Shown here piece after piece: positions 26,384 through 35,447 of a stretch of 64,000 bases of DNA. The stretch is from CAYSPT01 sp964432985 (GTDB taxonomy: Bacteria; Muiribacteriota; CAYSPT01), in assembly GCA_964432985.1 (NCBI GenBank), contig CAYSPT010000011.1:1-64000 (forward strand), in the 5' to 3' direction. Every line of letters begins with the position of its first letter. Position 1 is the first letter of the stretch. A program made the translations under genes and the position numbers. A model generated the notes under the pieces. That model searched no databases. It saw only the letters and a program-made list of their open reading frames with translations, and was not told the DNA's origin.

Positions 26384-28045
26384 ATGAAAAAACTGGCTGT
26401 ATACCTATGTGCGGCAGCTCTGCTGGCGCCAGCACTGGTGATGTCCGCCACGACCGTTGAAGCCCGGGAAACGGACATCTCTGTCATTGAAAGACAAATA
26501 ACGGAGGTCGATGCAACGGAGAACCGGGCGGCGGAAGCACAGCCAACGGAGGTCGATGCAACGGAGAGCCGGACGGCGGAAGAAACCGTCCACTATTCGC
26601 TGGTGCGCGTCTACCTGGACAGCAAGAACGACAACCGCCTGCTGGCGGATATGGGCGTGCTGGACATCTGCGGCTACTCGGTTAAAGACGGCTACACGGA
26701 GCTGGTGGTCAATTCGTTTGGCCTGGAGCAGCTCAAAAACACGAACTTCCGGATAGAGATTATCGAGGACGGCCTGGACGCCCGGCTCGAGAAGTACCGC
26801 TTAAGCGGTGATCTCGGTGCTTATCACAGCGTGGCCGAGTCGAACCAGGCCATTCAGCGGATGCACGAGGATCATCCCGGGATAACCGCCCTGGAAGTGA
26901 TCGGGTTTTCCTGGGAGGAACGGCCCATCTGGGCCATCAAGATATCGGACAACCCGCAGCTGGATGAAGACGAGCCGTCGGTCTTCTTCAACGGGGCCCA
27001 CCACGCCAGGGAGTGGATCTCCTACGAGGTGCCCCTGGCCCTGGCGAAACACCTGCTTGAAAACTACGACAGCGACGAGACCATCACCGAACTGGTGAAT
27101 GAGCGTGAGATATGGATCGTCCCTATTGTCAATCCCGACGGGGTGCGCCATGCCCAGACGACGTTCACCTTGTGGAGGAAGAACCGCCGGGAAGCGCCGC
27201 CGGAAGGCTATGAAAACGGGGTGCTCGACCCCAGGACGGTGGGGGTCGATCCCAACCGCAACTACGGGTACATGTGGGGCGACACCAGCGACAACGTCCG
27301 TATCGAATCGGAAACCTATCACGGTCCCGGGCCGTTTTCCGAACCGGAAGTAATCGCCGTTCGGGACCTGGTCCTGCGGGAGCGGTTCGACACCGCCATC
27401 GCGTTTCACAGCTACTCCGAACTGATTCTCTATCCCTTCGGTTTTTCCAAAGAAGTCCATGCACCCGACGAACCGGCCATGCACGAGATAGCGGAAGAGA
27501 TGGCCCGGTTCAACGGCTACACTCCCATGACGATTGCCGAGCTCTACCCCTGCCGGGGGACGGCCGACGACTGGTTCTACGGCGAAGCCGGGATCTTCCA
27601 TTTCACCATGGAGCTGGGAAGGGATTTCATCCCCGCTGACGAGGACGTGGCGCCCATTTGCGAATCGAACATCAAAGCGGCCCTGTACCTGTTGGGCAGG
27701 GCGGGAAACCTGGTTGACGAGCGCGTAGAGACCATCGTCCAGGTGCAGGATTACGTGGAGGCGCTGCTTAAAGAGGCAGCCGCCGACGGCCGCGGGATGT
27801 CCGACGGCGAGAAGATCGACTACGTGCGGATGCTCAGGCTGAAAAAGGTAATCGCAGAACAGCTGGCGAAAGAAGTGGCCGCAGGCTGCCCGGATAAAGC
27901 GGCCCAACTGACAGCGAAACTCGGCGCCATGCCACCCGGGATGAAAAACGTGTTTCGCCCGGTGGTCAACCACATCCTGGCCGCCGTGAAAAATAGAATG
28001 ACACAGTGCTCACCGCAGCTGCGGTCACTGTTTAAAGAGTTTTAA
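26384..28045 (+). CDS. Secreted M14 zinc carboxypeptidase, 553 aa
   Basis: Removes C-terminal residues from peptides outside the cytoplasm. Signal peptide about residues 1-27. A short linker holds a duplicated TEVDATEN/TEVDATES unit; a propeptide-like region extends to about 140. The catalytic domain has zinc ligands His207 and Glu210 (GAHHAREW) and His342 (AFHSYSEL), substrate-binding GVDPNRNYGYMWG and catalytic Glu410 (FTMELG), all intact. A helical C-terminal extension (about 440-553) is not typical of the core family. GGAAGCAGGTG precedes ATG 26384. It opens a run of exported proteases, suggesting protein degradation for nutrition. Confidence 0.95.
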   Translation: MKKLAVYLCAAALLAPALVMSATTVEARETDISVIERQITEVDATENRAAEAQPTEVDATESRTAEETVHYSLVRVYLDSKNDNRLLADMGVLDICGYSVKDGYTELVVNSFGLEQLKNTNFRIEIIEDGLDARLEKYRLSGDLGAYHSVAESNQAIQRMHEDHPGITALEVIGFSWEERPIWAIKISDNPQLDEDEPSVFFNGAHHAREWISYEVPLALAKHLLENYDSDETITELVNEREIWIVPIVNPDGVRHAQTTFTLWRKNRREAPPEGYENGVLDPRTVGVDPNRNYGYMWGDTSDNVRIESETYHGPGPFSEPEVIAVRDLVLRERFDTAIAFHSYSELILYPFGFSKEVHAPDEPAMHEIAEEMARFNGYTPMTIAELYPCRGTADDWFYGEAGIFHFTMELGRDFIPADEDVAPICESNIKAALYLLGRAGNLVDERVETIVQVQDYVEALLKEAAADGRGMSDGEKIDYVRMLRLKKVIAEQLAKEVAAGCPDKAAQLTAKLGAMPPGMKNVFRPVVNHILAAVKNRMTQCSPQLRSLFKEF

Positions 28046-28155
28046 CAGGTCGCGGCGGTAAAGTTTGTGAAGAGTTTGGACAGGTCGCGGCAGAACAGTT
28101 TGTGAAGAATTTGGACAAGTCGCAGCAGAACAGTTTGTGAAGAATTTGGACAGGG
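28045..28155. repeat. 35-bp tandem repeat, three copies
   Basis: Units start at 28045, 28080 and 28115 (ACAGGTCGCGGCAGAACAG, then TTTGTGAAGAATTTGG), beginning on the last base of the carboxypeptidase stop codon and ending just before the next gene's GAAAGGGGA. Confidence 0.9.
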
Positions 28156-28178
28156 AGTTAAGAAAGGGGATTTGAAGT

Positions 28179-30974
28179 ATGAAGCACCGTAGTTTGACTA
28201 TTCATGTGACGATAATGTTGGCCGCGGTTATGACACTGGCGGCGGTTATGATGCTGCCGGCCTTCCCGGTGGAAGCCCGTACGATCGACGTACTGCTGGC
28301 GGAGAAACTGGCGGAAGCAGAGCGCACCGGTGATATCGCCATGATCCCGGTCATCGTGGAGATGAAAGAAGAAGCCGACCTGGAAACGGTACGGGAGGGC
28401 GACGCTGCGGCAGTGTGCCTGGCGCTTCGGCACACGGCCGAAGAAAGCCAGCGCGACCTGCTGGCCCAGCTGACCTCCAAAAACGGGGGCGGAGCGACGG
28501 ACATAACCAGTTTCTGGGGTGTCAACGCCGTGGCGTTCACCGCCACACCCGATGTCATCGAATCTGTTTCCCAGCGCCGCGACGTGGGACGGGTGTACCT
28601 GGACAGTGTCCACACCCTCCCCGAGGAGCCACGTTCACCGGCGGAGTTTCCTGAAAAAAGCGGTGCCGTGTGGAGCGTTGAGAAGATCAAGGCCGCCCGG
28701 GTGTGGGATACCCTGGGACTGACCGGCGCCGGCGTGGAAATCGGGCACATCGACAGCGGTGTGGCCGGCGATCATCCGGACCTGACTGGGCGGATCAAGG
28801 AGTTCCGCGATTTTTCAAGAGGCGGGATAGCGACCGAGCCGATCGACGATGGGGGGCACGGGACCCACACCGCCGGCACCATCTGCGGCGGCGACGCTTC
28901 CGGCAACACCATCGGCGTGGCACCTGGCGCCAAGCTCCTGGTGGCCAGGATATTCGACAAGATCGGCCGGACCAGGGACACGTGGATACTTGGGGCCATG
29001 CAGTGGATGCTCGACCCCGACGGCAATCCCCGCACCAATGACGCCCCACCGGTGGTGAGCAACTCGTGGGGTTCATCCAACTCCAACGACCGTCTCTCCT
29101 GGAACATGATCAGAAACTGGCTGAAGGCGGGGATCTTTCCCTGTTTCGCCGCCGGCAACAGCGGTTATTACGGCTCCAGTACCATGGCCACGCCGGCTTC
29201 GTACCCGCACGTTTTCGCCGTGGGCAGCACCACCAGGACCAACGCCCTGTCGAAGTTTTCTTCCCGCGGGCCGTCTACCTGGAACGGCGTTGAGTATATC
29301 AAACCCCAGGTCACCGCTCCCGGCGACCAGGTCACCAGTGCCAGGCACACCGGAGGATGGGTGGCCATGAGCGGTACCTCCATGGCCTGCCCCGCGGTGT
29401 CGGGGGTGGTGGCACTGCTCAACGAGATGAAGCCGGACATAACGCCGGCGGAAGTCCGGGCAGTACTGGAATCAACCGCCCGCGACCTGGGAGCACCCGG
29501 CAACGACAACAATTTCGGTTACGGCCTGGTGGACGCCCTGGCAGCCTGCAACACCCTCAAGACCGGGGGAACCCTGGTGGGCACTACCTGCGATGTGCAT
29601 GGGAATCCCATCCGGGCCACCGTCAAGATTTTCGGACGCACACTGCCGCTTGACTCAGGCGGCGAGGGCACCTTTGCGATATTCCTGGAATCTGGTAATT
29701 ACACCGTGCAGGCCGAGACCAGCGGTTACTACCCGTTCGAGAAATCGGTCGCCATCCGCAAGGGGCAGGCCACCATGCTGGATATCCGCTTCGAGCAGGC
29801 CGCTCCGGTAAAGCTCTACGGCCGGGTGACCAGCAATACCGGCCTACCGCTGGCCGCTCGCATCGTGGTGCTCGGTGACGACATGCCCGAAACCCGGGCC
29901 GACGAGAACGGCTATTACGAGCTCAGGCTTCCTGCGGGCCCGCAAACCCTGAGAGTATTCCACACCGGTTACGCAACCGCCGGGGAAAAAGTCACCATCG
30001 GTTATGTAGACAAGGAGTTGAATATAATCCTGGAGAAACTGCCGCCGGTTCTGTTGGTGGACGACGATCATTACGCGCAATACGAAACCTACTACACCGA
30101 AGCGCTGCGTGCAGCCGGTTTATACTTCAATACCCGACATGTATCACCCGACACCGACACCCTGCTGCAGTACCCGCTGGTGATCTGGTTTACCGGCGAG
30201 GACACGCACGACACGCTGTCCGAACAGAACCAGGAGGCCATCACCGGCTACCTGGCTGGCGGCGGCAGCCTCCTGCTGGCGGGGCAGAACATCGCCGCCG
30301 ACCTGGCTCAAAGCAAATTCCTGCGGGAGACTCTCAAGGTGAACTACATGGATGACAACGCCATGTCCGACATCCTCGACGGGACCGGTGGGCCGTTCAC
30401 CGGCAAACGTTTCTACATCCATGGAGGCGTGGACGCCGTCAACCAGGCCCGGCCCGACTGGATCACGCCCTTCAAGGACCACAGCACGGAATGCCTGCAG
30501 TACTCAAACGGCCGGGGAGCGGCGGTGTGCGTTGAAGACGAAACTTCGCGCCTCATCTTCCTGGGATTCGGCTTCGAGGGGATCCACAAACCGGCGGCAC
30601 GCTTCGAGTTCATGCAGCTTGCCTGCCGGTGGCTCCTGCCCACGCCGCGAGATACCCTGTCGCGGGTAGAGGCAGCGGTGACCGGGACGGATGATTTCGG
30701 GACCGTGGCCCTGTACTACCACCACGCCCGCGAGCGGATCGTGGCCGAACTTGACCGGGCGGTCGAAAGCGGCGACTGCGAAACCATCCGGGAGTGGACC
30801 CGGGCCATCAACTGCCTGGAAGACAGCCATACCCCCACGCTGAACCGGCTGATCTGGTCAGTTGGCGAATGGGCGTACGGCCAGCTGCAGGGGAAGGACC
30901 GACACGGTGACAGCGATCTTAACAAATCGCTCCGGGCTCTTCAGTACGAAGCGCTTCAGGACCGGATGAACTGA
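28179..30974 (+). CDS. Secreted S8 subtilisin-like protease with regulatory-like and amidotransferase-like domains, 931 aa
   Basis: Signal peptide about residues 1-30, inhibitor-I9-like propeptide to about 150. The catalytic triad is intact: Asp192 (IGHIDSG), His227 (GGHGTHTAGT) and Ser401 (SGTSMACPAVSG), with oxyanion Asn in AAGNSG. Two carboxypeptidase-regulatory-like beta-domains follow (about 465-540 and 545-625). Next comes a class-I glutamine-amidotransferase-like alpha/beta domain (about 628-830, start PPVLLVDDDHY) lacking an obvious catalytic triad, as often seen behind extracellular subtilases. The tail is a ~100-residue helical domain. AAAGGGGA lies 9 bp before ATG 28179. It follows the carboxypeptidase with only the 35-bp repeats between. 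No CFI box. Confidence 0.93.
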   Translation: MKHRSLTIHVTIMLAAVMTLAAVMMLPAFPVEARTIDVLLAEKLAEAERTGDIAMIPVIVEMKEEADLETVREGDAAAVCLALRHTAEESQRDLLAQLTSKNGGGATDITSFWGVNAVAFTATPDVIESVSQRRDVGRVYLDSVHTLPEEPRSPAEFPEKSGAVWSVEKIKAARVWDTLGLTGAGVEIGHIDSGVAGDHPDLTGRIKEFRDFSRGGIATEPIDDGGHGTHTAGTICGGDASGNTIGVAPGAKLLVARIFDKIGRTRDTWILGAMQWMLDPDGNPRTNDAPPVVSNSWGSSNSNDRLSWNMIRNWLKAGIFPCFAAGNSGYYGSSTMATPASYPHVFAVGSTTRTNALSKFSSRGPSTWNGVEYIKPQVTAPGDQVTSARHTGGWVAMSGTSMACPAVSGVVALLNEMKPDITPAEVRAVLESTARDLGAPGNDNNFGYGLVDALAACNTLKTGGTLVGTTCDVHGNPIRATVKIFGRTLPLDSGGEGTFAIFLESGNYTVQAETSGYYPFEKSVAIRKGQATMLDIRFEQAAPVKLYGRVTSNTGLPLAARIVVLGDDMPETRADENGYYELRLPAGPQTLRVFHTGYATAGEKVTIGYVDKELNIILEKLPPVLLVDDDHYAQYETYYTEALRAAGLYFNTRHVSPDTDTLLQYPLVIWFTGEDTHDTLSEQNQEAITGYLAGGGSLLLAGQNIAADLAQSKFLRETLKVNYMDDNAMSDILDGTGGPFTGKRFYIHGGVDAVNQARPDWITPFKDHSTECLQYSNGRGAAVCVEDETSRLIFLGFGFEGIHKPAARFEFMQLACRWLLPTPRDTLSRVEAAVTGTDDFGTVALYYHHARERIVAELDRAVESGDCETIREWTRAINCLEDSHTPTLNRLIWSVGEWAYGQLQGKDRHGDSDLNKSLRALQYEALQDRMN

Positions 30975-31071
30975 ACACGATAATTGAGAAGCGAGCAGGC
31001 TGCATCGAATGATTCCTGCTTCGCCCCGTGCAATAGCCACATGCGATAAGAGATAGAGAAGAGAAATTATT

Positions 31072-31785
31072 ATGAGAAACAAATGGTTATTATTCGCGCT
31101 GGTAACGCTGGTTATCGGTCTGGTGAGTTTGACGCCGGCTATGGCTGAAGACTTCAATCACCTTGAAGAAGCGTTTGAGCTCCATCAACCGGGCAGCTTG
31201 TTATCCCTTGTTAAGGACGCGTTTGGCTTCGATTTTAGCGATTCGATCTCCAGGGCCGAGTATGAGAATATTCGCGTAAACCTCACCGCTCTCAAGGAGA
31301 AGGCCCGGTTCAAAGCGGTCAACGAACCGCACGGCACCCTGTATTCGGATCTTATCAAAGCTCTGGATGAGATTGAAAGCAACCTATCCGAACCTTCACC
31401 CGAGCCGCGGTTCACCCGGGACGCACTTGGCGTCATCACCGACAGCAAGACGAACCTGCAATGGCTCGAAGGTCCCAACCGGCCCTCGAGCTGGGAAGAC
31501 GCACAGGAATGGATCCAGAGCCTGGGCGGTTCGTGGCGGACGCCGACACTGGCGGAACTTGAAGGAATCTACCTGCCCGAGTCCCGGCGAAAAGGTATCT
31601 ACGGGGACCCGCTGTGCCTGGATTACGCCTTTCAACGCGAAAGCGGCTACTCCCTGTGGTCCGTGGAGAGATACCCGGGAACGGCCTGGATGTTCGATTT
31701 CAGCCGCGGTTACGCCCACTGGATCGACACCTATTTCCCAGGTCATTTCGATCGGGCGGTGGCGGTAAGAGAGGCATACAACTGA
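31072..31785 (+). CDS. Exported DUF1566-like (Lcl C-terminal type) protein, 237 aa
   Basis: Signal peptide (MRNKWLLFALVTLVIGLVSL, cleavage near AMAED). A helical middle (30-110) is followed by a DUF1566/Lcl-like domain: GVITDSKTNLQWLEGPN, WEDAQEWIQSLGGSWRTPTL and a Trp-rich end (YSLWSVE, AWMFDFSRGYAHWID). The fold is related to C-type-lectin/FGE-like modules and is common in exported bacterial proteins of unknown role. It lies in the same direction as the proteases and the VirK-like gene. Confidence 0.75.
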   Translation: MRNKWLLFALVTLVIGLVSLTPAMAEDFNHLEEAFELHQPGSLLSLVKDAFGFDFSDSISRAEYENIRVNLTALKEKARFKAVNEPHGTLYSDLIKALDEIESNLSEPSPEPRFTRDALGVITDSKTNLQWLEGPNRPSSWEDAQEWIQSLGGSWRTPTLAELEGIYLPESRRKGIYGDPLCLDYAFQRESGYSLWSVERYPGTAWMFDFSRGYAHWIDTYFPGHFDRAVAVREAYN

Positions 31786-31870
31786 CAACCGGGCAGAGGA
31801 AACGATCCGGCTTTTCAATAGACATTCAAACAACATGTGAAGGAATGAAAACAGAAATGGAGAAAATATC

Positions 31871-32344
31871 ATGAAGAAAGCAATTTTGGTTATGGTGTTG
31901 GTTATGTGTACCGCAGCGGTCCACGCGGAGACGGTGCAACTGAAGTCCTTCGACGAAGTGATGGCGGCGCTGAATACCGGGGAACATGTGCGGGCCGTGT
32001 TTCATTACGGCAGGTGCAAGCTGATGATCGGCGACGAGGAGCACGAAGCTCCCGACGCCGTGGGTGGCATGGCCATCGAGACCTACGAGTACTTCGCCCC
32101 GATGGTGGTCAGGAACAAGCTGGCCTACGTGGTCACCTCGGAGTCCAAACTGATCTACCTGCCCCACCTCGGGTACGTCTACAACTACGTCAAGGTGAAG
32201 ATCGCCAAAGACAATTCGGTGAAGATCATAGCCCAGTACCTGACGCCGGGAACCCTGGAGGTAAAGATGGACGAGACCTTCGTGACCAGCGTCAATGACG
32301 GCACCAACGATGTCCAGGCCGCGTACTTCTACAAGGCTCGTTAA
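31871..32344 (+). CDS. Exported VirK-like protein, 157 aa
   Basis: Signal peptide (about 1-19, AVHAET). The mature part begins QLKSFDEVMAALNTGEHVRA and FHYGRCKLMIGDEE, which fits the VirK-type domain (F-D-x-L-x-x-A-L-x-x-G-x-x-V and a single Cys). The rest is beta-rich. GGAGAAAATATC stands before ATG 31871. Family function is unclear; some members are linked to host interaction or envelope stress. The family call is moderate. Confidence 0.6.
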   Translation: MKKAILVMVLVMCTAAVHAETVQLKSFDEVMAALNTGEHVRAVFHYGRCKLMIGDEEHEAPDAVGGMAIETYEYFAPMVVRNKLAYVVTSESKLIYLPHLGYVYNYVKVKIAKDNSVKIIAQYLTPGTLEVKMDETFVTSVNDGTNDVQAAYFYKAR

Positions 32345-32417
32345 GCACATTTCTACCATCATCGTTAATGCAGCGGTCAGTTTCGAACTGCAGCACTGAG
32401 CATGCATCATGGAAATC

Positions 32418-32485
32418 CCGGTGCATGCTCAATCCTGGCGTATGCTCAATCCTGGCGTATGCTCAATCCCGGCGTATGCTGGATT
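32418..32485. repeat. 17-bp tandem repeat, four copies
   Basis: CCTGGCGTATGCTCAAT units, period 17, in the 32345-32778 gap. The unit sequence is unrelated to the 17-bp minisatellite at 26022. Confidence 0.85.
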
Positions 32486-32520
32486 TAGGCCTACGCTGAC
32501 GCGGATATATGTTCACCTGT

Positions 32521-32568
32521 GGGGTTGTCTCAGATTTGGTACGATCGTCTCAAATTTGGTACAACCCC
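32521..32568. repeat. 48-bp element with 8-bp inverted ends and two 16-bp direct repeats
   Basis: GGGGTTGT (32521) and ACAACCCC (32561) are perfect inverted ends. Inside are GTCTCAGATTTGGTAC and GTCTCAAATTTGGTAC, 20 bp apart. It looks like a small REP-type element. The rest of 32345-32778 holds only an AT-rich stretch before the protease gene; a TATAAT box near 32735 may be its promoter. Confidence 0.6.
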
Positions 32569-32778
32569 TGAACAGACATCCCCCCCTTGCTTTCACATCC
32601 TGTTAAGAGTAGTCTTTTCACTACCCATTCTCAGACGGGCCGGTGGTGCTGCCGGGAGATCCCAACTCCGATCCGGCCTTTCTTTATGACCGTTTTTGTA
32701 TTGCGTGCCCTCCAAACTTGCTAGTAGTATAATTGTAGAATCAGACATTTTGCTGCTCAAAGAGGGTGCTTGAACACT

Positions 32779-35337
32779 ATGCAAAACAAACATGATTACA
32801 ATAGAGTAACCGTGGGCGCAGGAGTTCTGGCTGTAATTCTGTTTGCCGCCTGTTTCTTCAGCCCTGGTCAGGCGTTCGGTAATGAAGGACGGATACCTTT
32901 CGGACATCTTCCTCTCAGCCCTTACCTGCGGATCGAACTCGCCCGGCAGGAGCAGGCTCAACTGAAACCCAGGAGTCCAGCTGCCGGATCAGCGCCGGTC
33001 AGAGTTCTTATCAGGGGAGCAAGTGACAGCACAGAAACAGTGGTAAACCTGGTTGAAGAAACCGGCGGCACCGTCCGGTCGATAGTGGGGCCGGTGATTT
33101 CAGCCAGCGTACCGGCGGCGGCAGTGCCGGCTCTCGCCGCTGAACCGGAAATAGCCTACATTTCCCATATAAAAAAGCACCGGCCGCTGCTGGACCTGAG
33201 CGTCCCCGCCGTCAGGGCAGACCGGGTACACACCTCTGCTATTGGTGACCGGCTGTCCCGGCAGTATACGGGCGACGGCGTGGTGGTGGGGGTGGCGGAT
33301 TCCGGCATCGACTGGCGTCATCCCGACTTCATCAACGAAGATGGGACATCGAGAATCCTTTACCTGTGGGACCAGACCGATGAACAGGGTCCGCCCCCGG
33401 ACGGATTCGGCTTTGGAACCGAGTACGACCAGGACGACCTGAACGACGCTCTGCAGGGACTCGGCACCGTGGACCAGGCAGACACCAACGGGCATGGTAC
33501 CCACGTAGCTTCTACCGCCGCCGGTAACGGCCGCTCGGAGGGAGGAACCCCCGGGGTGGCCCCGGAAGCCGATCTCATCGTGGTCAATATCACCTGGGAT
33601 GATGATGACCTTATGGCCGCCGGCCAGTACATATTCCAGAAGGCCGGAGAACTGGGGAAACCATGCGTGATCAACCTCAGCCTGGGGACCCATAAGTCTC
33701 CCCACGACGGCACCGGTGTGGCCGCCGACGGTATGAACGCCCTGATGGGAGCCGGCCGCATCGTGGTGGCTGCCGCCGGTAACGAGGGGAGTTATCCGGC
33801 GGCTCACGTGGGGTACACCGCCGGAGCCGGCGATGCCGGCAGCCGCTTTACGCCGTTTGGTTTCTACCCCGGGGAGACGGACGGATCGGTGGACATCTGG
33901 TACGAGCCTCCCGGGGAGATCGAGTTCCGGGTGGACGTCTTCGATATGGACCTCAATTTACTTATCTCCTCCGGCTGGGTCGAGCCGGGCTGGAGCGTCC
34001 AGAAGACAATCAAGAAAGGAGGCGATATCTACGGGACGGTGACGGTGGATGCCGAAGAGACCGCCAACCCTTTCAACGGCTCCAGACATGTGGCGGTGCA
34101 GCTCGAGGGAGACATGATCGCCTACGGGTACCTGGGGTACCTGCTCTGGTCACGGGGGACGGGGTACTTCGACGCCTGGATCGATCTCGGGGGATTTGAA
34201 AGTTCGGACTTCGGCGATGACTACAGCGGCGATTACGAGATGAGCGTGGGAGATCCGGCGGTAATAACGGATGTAATCGCGGTGGCCAGCTACACCACCC
34301 GGAACCAGTGGACTGATATCGATGGTGACACACATACCTACAGTGACACTGTGGGTGACATATCTCCGTTTTCCAGCCGGGGTCCAACCCGGAATGAAGC
34401 CCTGACCGGCGTGAAACCTGAGATCGCGGCCCCTGGATCAATGATCGCGGCCGCCCTGTCCGGGGACGCCGAAACAGACCGTTTTTTTGTAACTTCCGAA
34501 GGGGAGCATACCGTGAAGGCCGGGACAAGTATGGCCTGCCCCCACGTGGTGGGTGCGGTGGCGCTCATGCTTCAGAAAGATCCGGACCTGACGCCGGCAG
34601 AGGTGAAAACGTTGCTGTTCGACCAGGCTGTGGTGGACCAGTTCGTGGCCGATTCTACCCTGGGTGAAACAGTACCCAACCACACCTGGGGATACGGCAA
34701 ACTGGACGTCCTGGCAATCATGCATGCCATGGAAGCGTCCGATCCCGGGGTACCCACAGGCACCATCACCATGACGGCCACTCCCGGTACGCTGCCGGCA
34801 GGCCCCGGCTACTTCTGCACCGTGGTGTCCGACATCATCACCGACGCCGCCCAGCAGCCGGTCGCCGACGGTACGACGTTTGACGTAACCGTGAGCGGAG
34901 CAAGCGGTAAGCTAAAACCGCACGATGATCTTTTTTATTCCGAGAGTATCGAAGCCACGAGCGAAAACGGCCGGCTGGCTTTCTATTACAAGAATGTCGA
35001 TGTCAATTCCCGGGAGGTTGAGATTACCGCTGCAAGCCGGGTCGGATTGGCAGAAGGGACCTTGAAGATTCCCTTGATTGCGGGACAGGGCACCGGGAAA
35101 GGGTGTTTTATTGCCACCGCCGCATATGGAAATCCCGGTGCATCACACCTGTCGGTGCTGCGTCGTTTCCGGGACCATTATCTTTGTACCTCCGTCTCGG
35201 GACGCCGGCTCGTGGAAGCATATTACCGCTGGTCGCCGCCCATGGCACAGGTAATTGAACAGAATCCATCTTTGCGTCATCTGGTAAGAAATCTGCTCGC
35301 ACCGGTCACCGTGGGAATCAGCCTGCTTTTACCCTGA
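32779..35337 (+). CDS. Secreted S8 subtilisin-like protease with CFI-box C-terminus, 852 aa
   Basis: Signal peptide about residues 1-30. Catalytic residues intact: Asp174 (VADSGIDWRHPDF), His239 (NGHGTHVAST) and Ser584 (AGTSMACPHVVG). Between His and Ser lies a ~180-residue beta insert (about 350-530), as in CspA-like S8 proteases. After the catalytic domain comes a beta-domain (about 660-765), then the CFI box (776-852: GCFIATAAYGN, LRRFRD, AYYRWSPP, HLVRNLLAP). The same tail ends the giant protein at 3-4475. The start is ATG 32779, 12 bp behind AGAGGG; TTG at 32770 lies too close to that site. Probably surface-retained by the CFI tail (inference). Confidence 0.93.
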   Translation: MQNKHDYNRVTVGAGVLAVILFAACFFSPGQAFGNEGRIPFGHLPLSPYLRIELARQEQAQLKPRSPAAGSAPVRVLIRGASDSTETVVNLVEETGGTVRSIVGPVISASVPAAAVPALAAEPEIAYISHIKKHRPLLDLSVPAVRADRVHTSAIGDRLSRQYTGDGVVVGVADSGIDWRHPDFINEDGTSRILYLWDQTDEQGPPPDGFGFGTEYDQDDLNDALQGLGTVDQADTNGHGTHVASTAAGNGRSEGGTPGVAPEADLIVVNITWDDDDLMAAGQYIFQKAGELGKPCVINLSLGTHKSPHDGTGVAADGMNALMGAGRIVVAAAGNEGSYPAAHVGYTAGAGDAGSRFTPFGFYPGETDGSVDIWYEPPGEIEFRVDVFDMDLNLLISSGWVEPGWSVQKTIKKGGDIYGTVTVDAEETANPFNGSRHVAVQLEGDMIAYGYLGYLLWSRGTGYFDAWIDLGGFESSDFGDDYSGDYEMSVGDPAVITDVIAVASYTTRNQWTDIDGDTHTYSDTVGDISPFSSRGPTRNEALTGVKPEIAAPGSMIAAALSGDAETDRFFVTSEGEHTVKAGTSMACPHVVGAVALMLQKDPDLTPAEVKTLLFDQAVVDQFVADSTLGETVPNHTWGYGKLDVLAIMHAMEASDPGVPTGTITMTATPGTLPAGPGYFCTVVSDIITDAAQQPVADGTTFDVTVSGASGKLKPHDDLFYSESIEATSENGRLAFYYKNVDVNSREVEITAASRVGLAEGTLKIPLIAGQGTGKGCFIATAAYGNPGASHLSVLRRFRDHYLCTSVSGRRLVEAYYRWSPPMAQVIEQNPSLRHLVRNLLAPVTVGISLLLP

Positions 35338-35447
35338 TTACATCACCGGGTTTAGGCGCACGCAGAGGGGTTTATCAAGTATAATGCTATCGGGTCCGCT
35401 TTTATGGCACATCATGAACCCAGCGGGCCGGTAGAGGAGCCTTGATC

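Noticed and set aside
26801..27973. 390-codon open frame on the minus strand
   Set aside because: Antisense of the M14 carboxypeptidase, whose active site is complete.
30991..31030. Terminator after the first S8 protease
   Set aside because: A bulged GCGAGCAGG/CCTGCTTCGC hairpin exists but no U-run follows, so it is not reported as a terminator.
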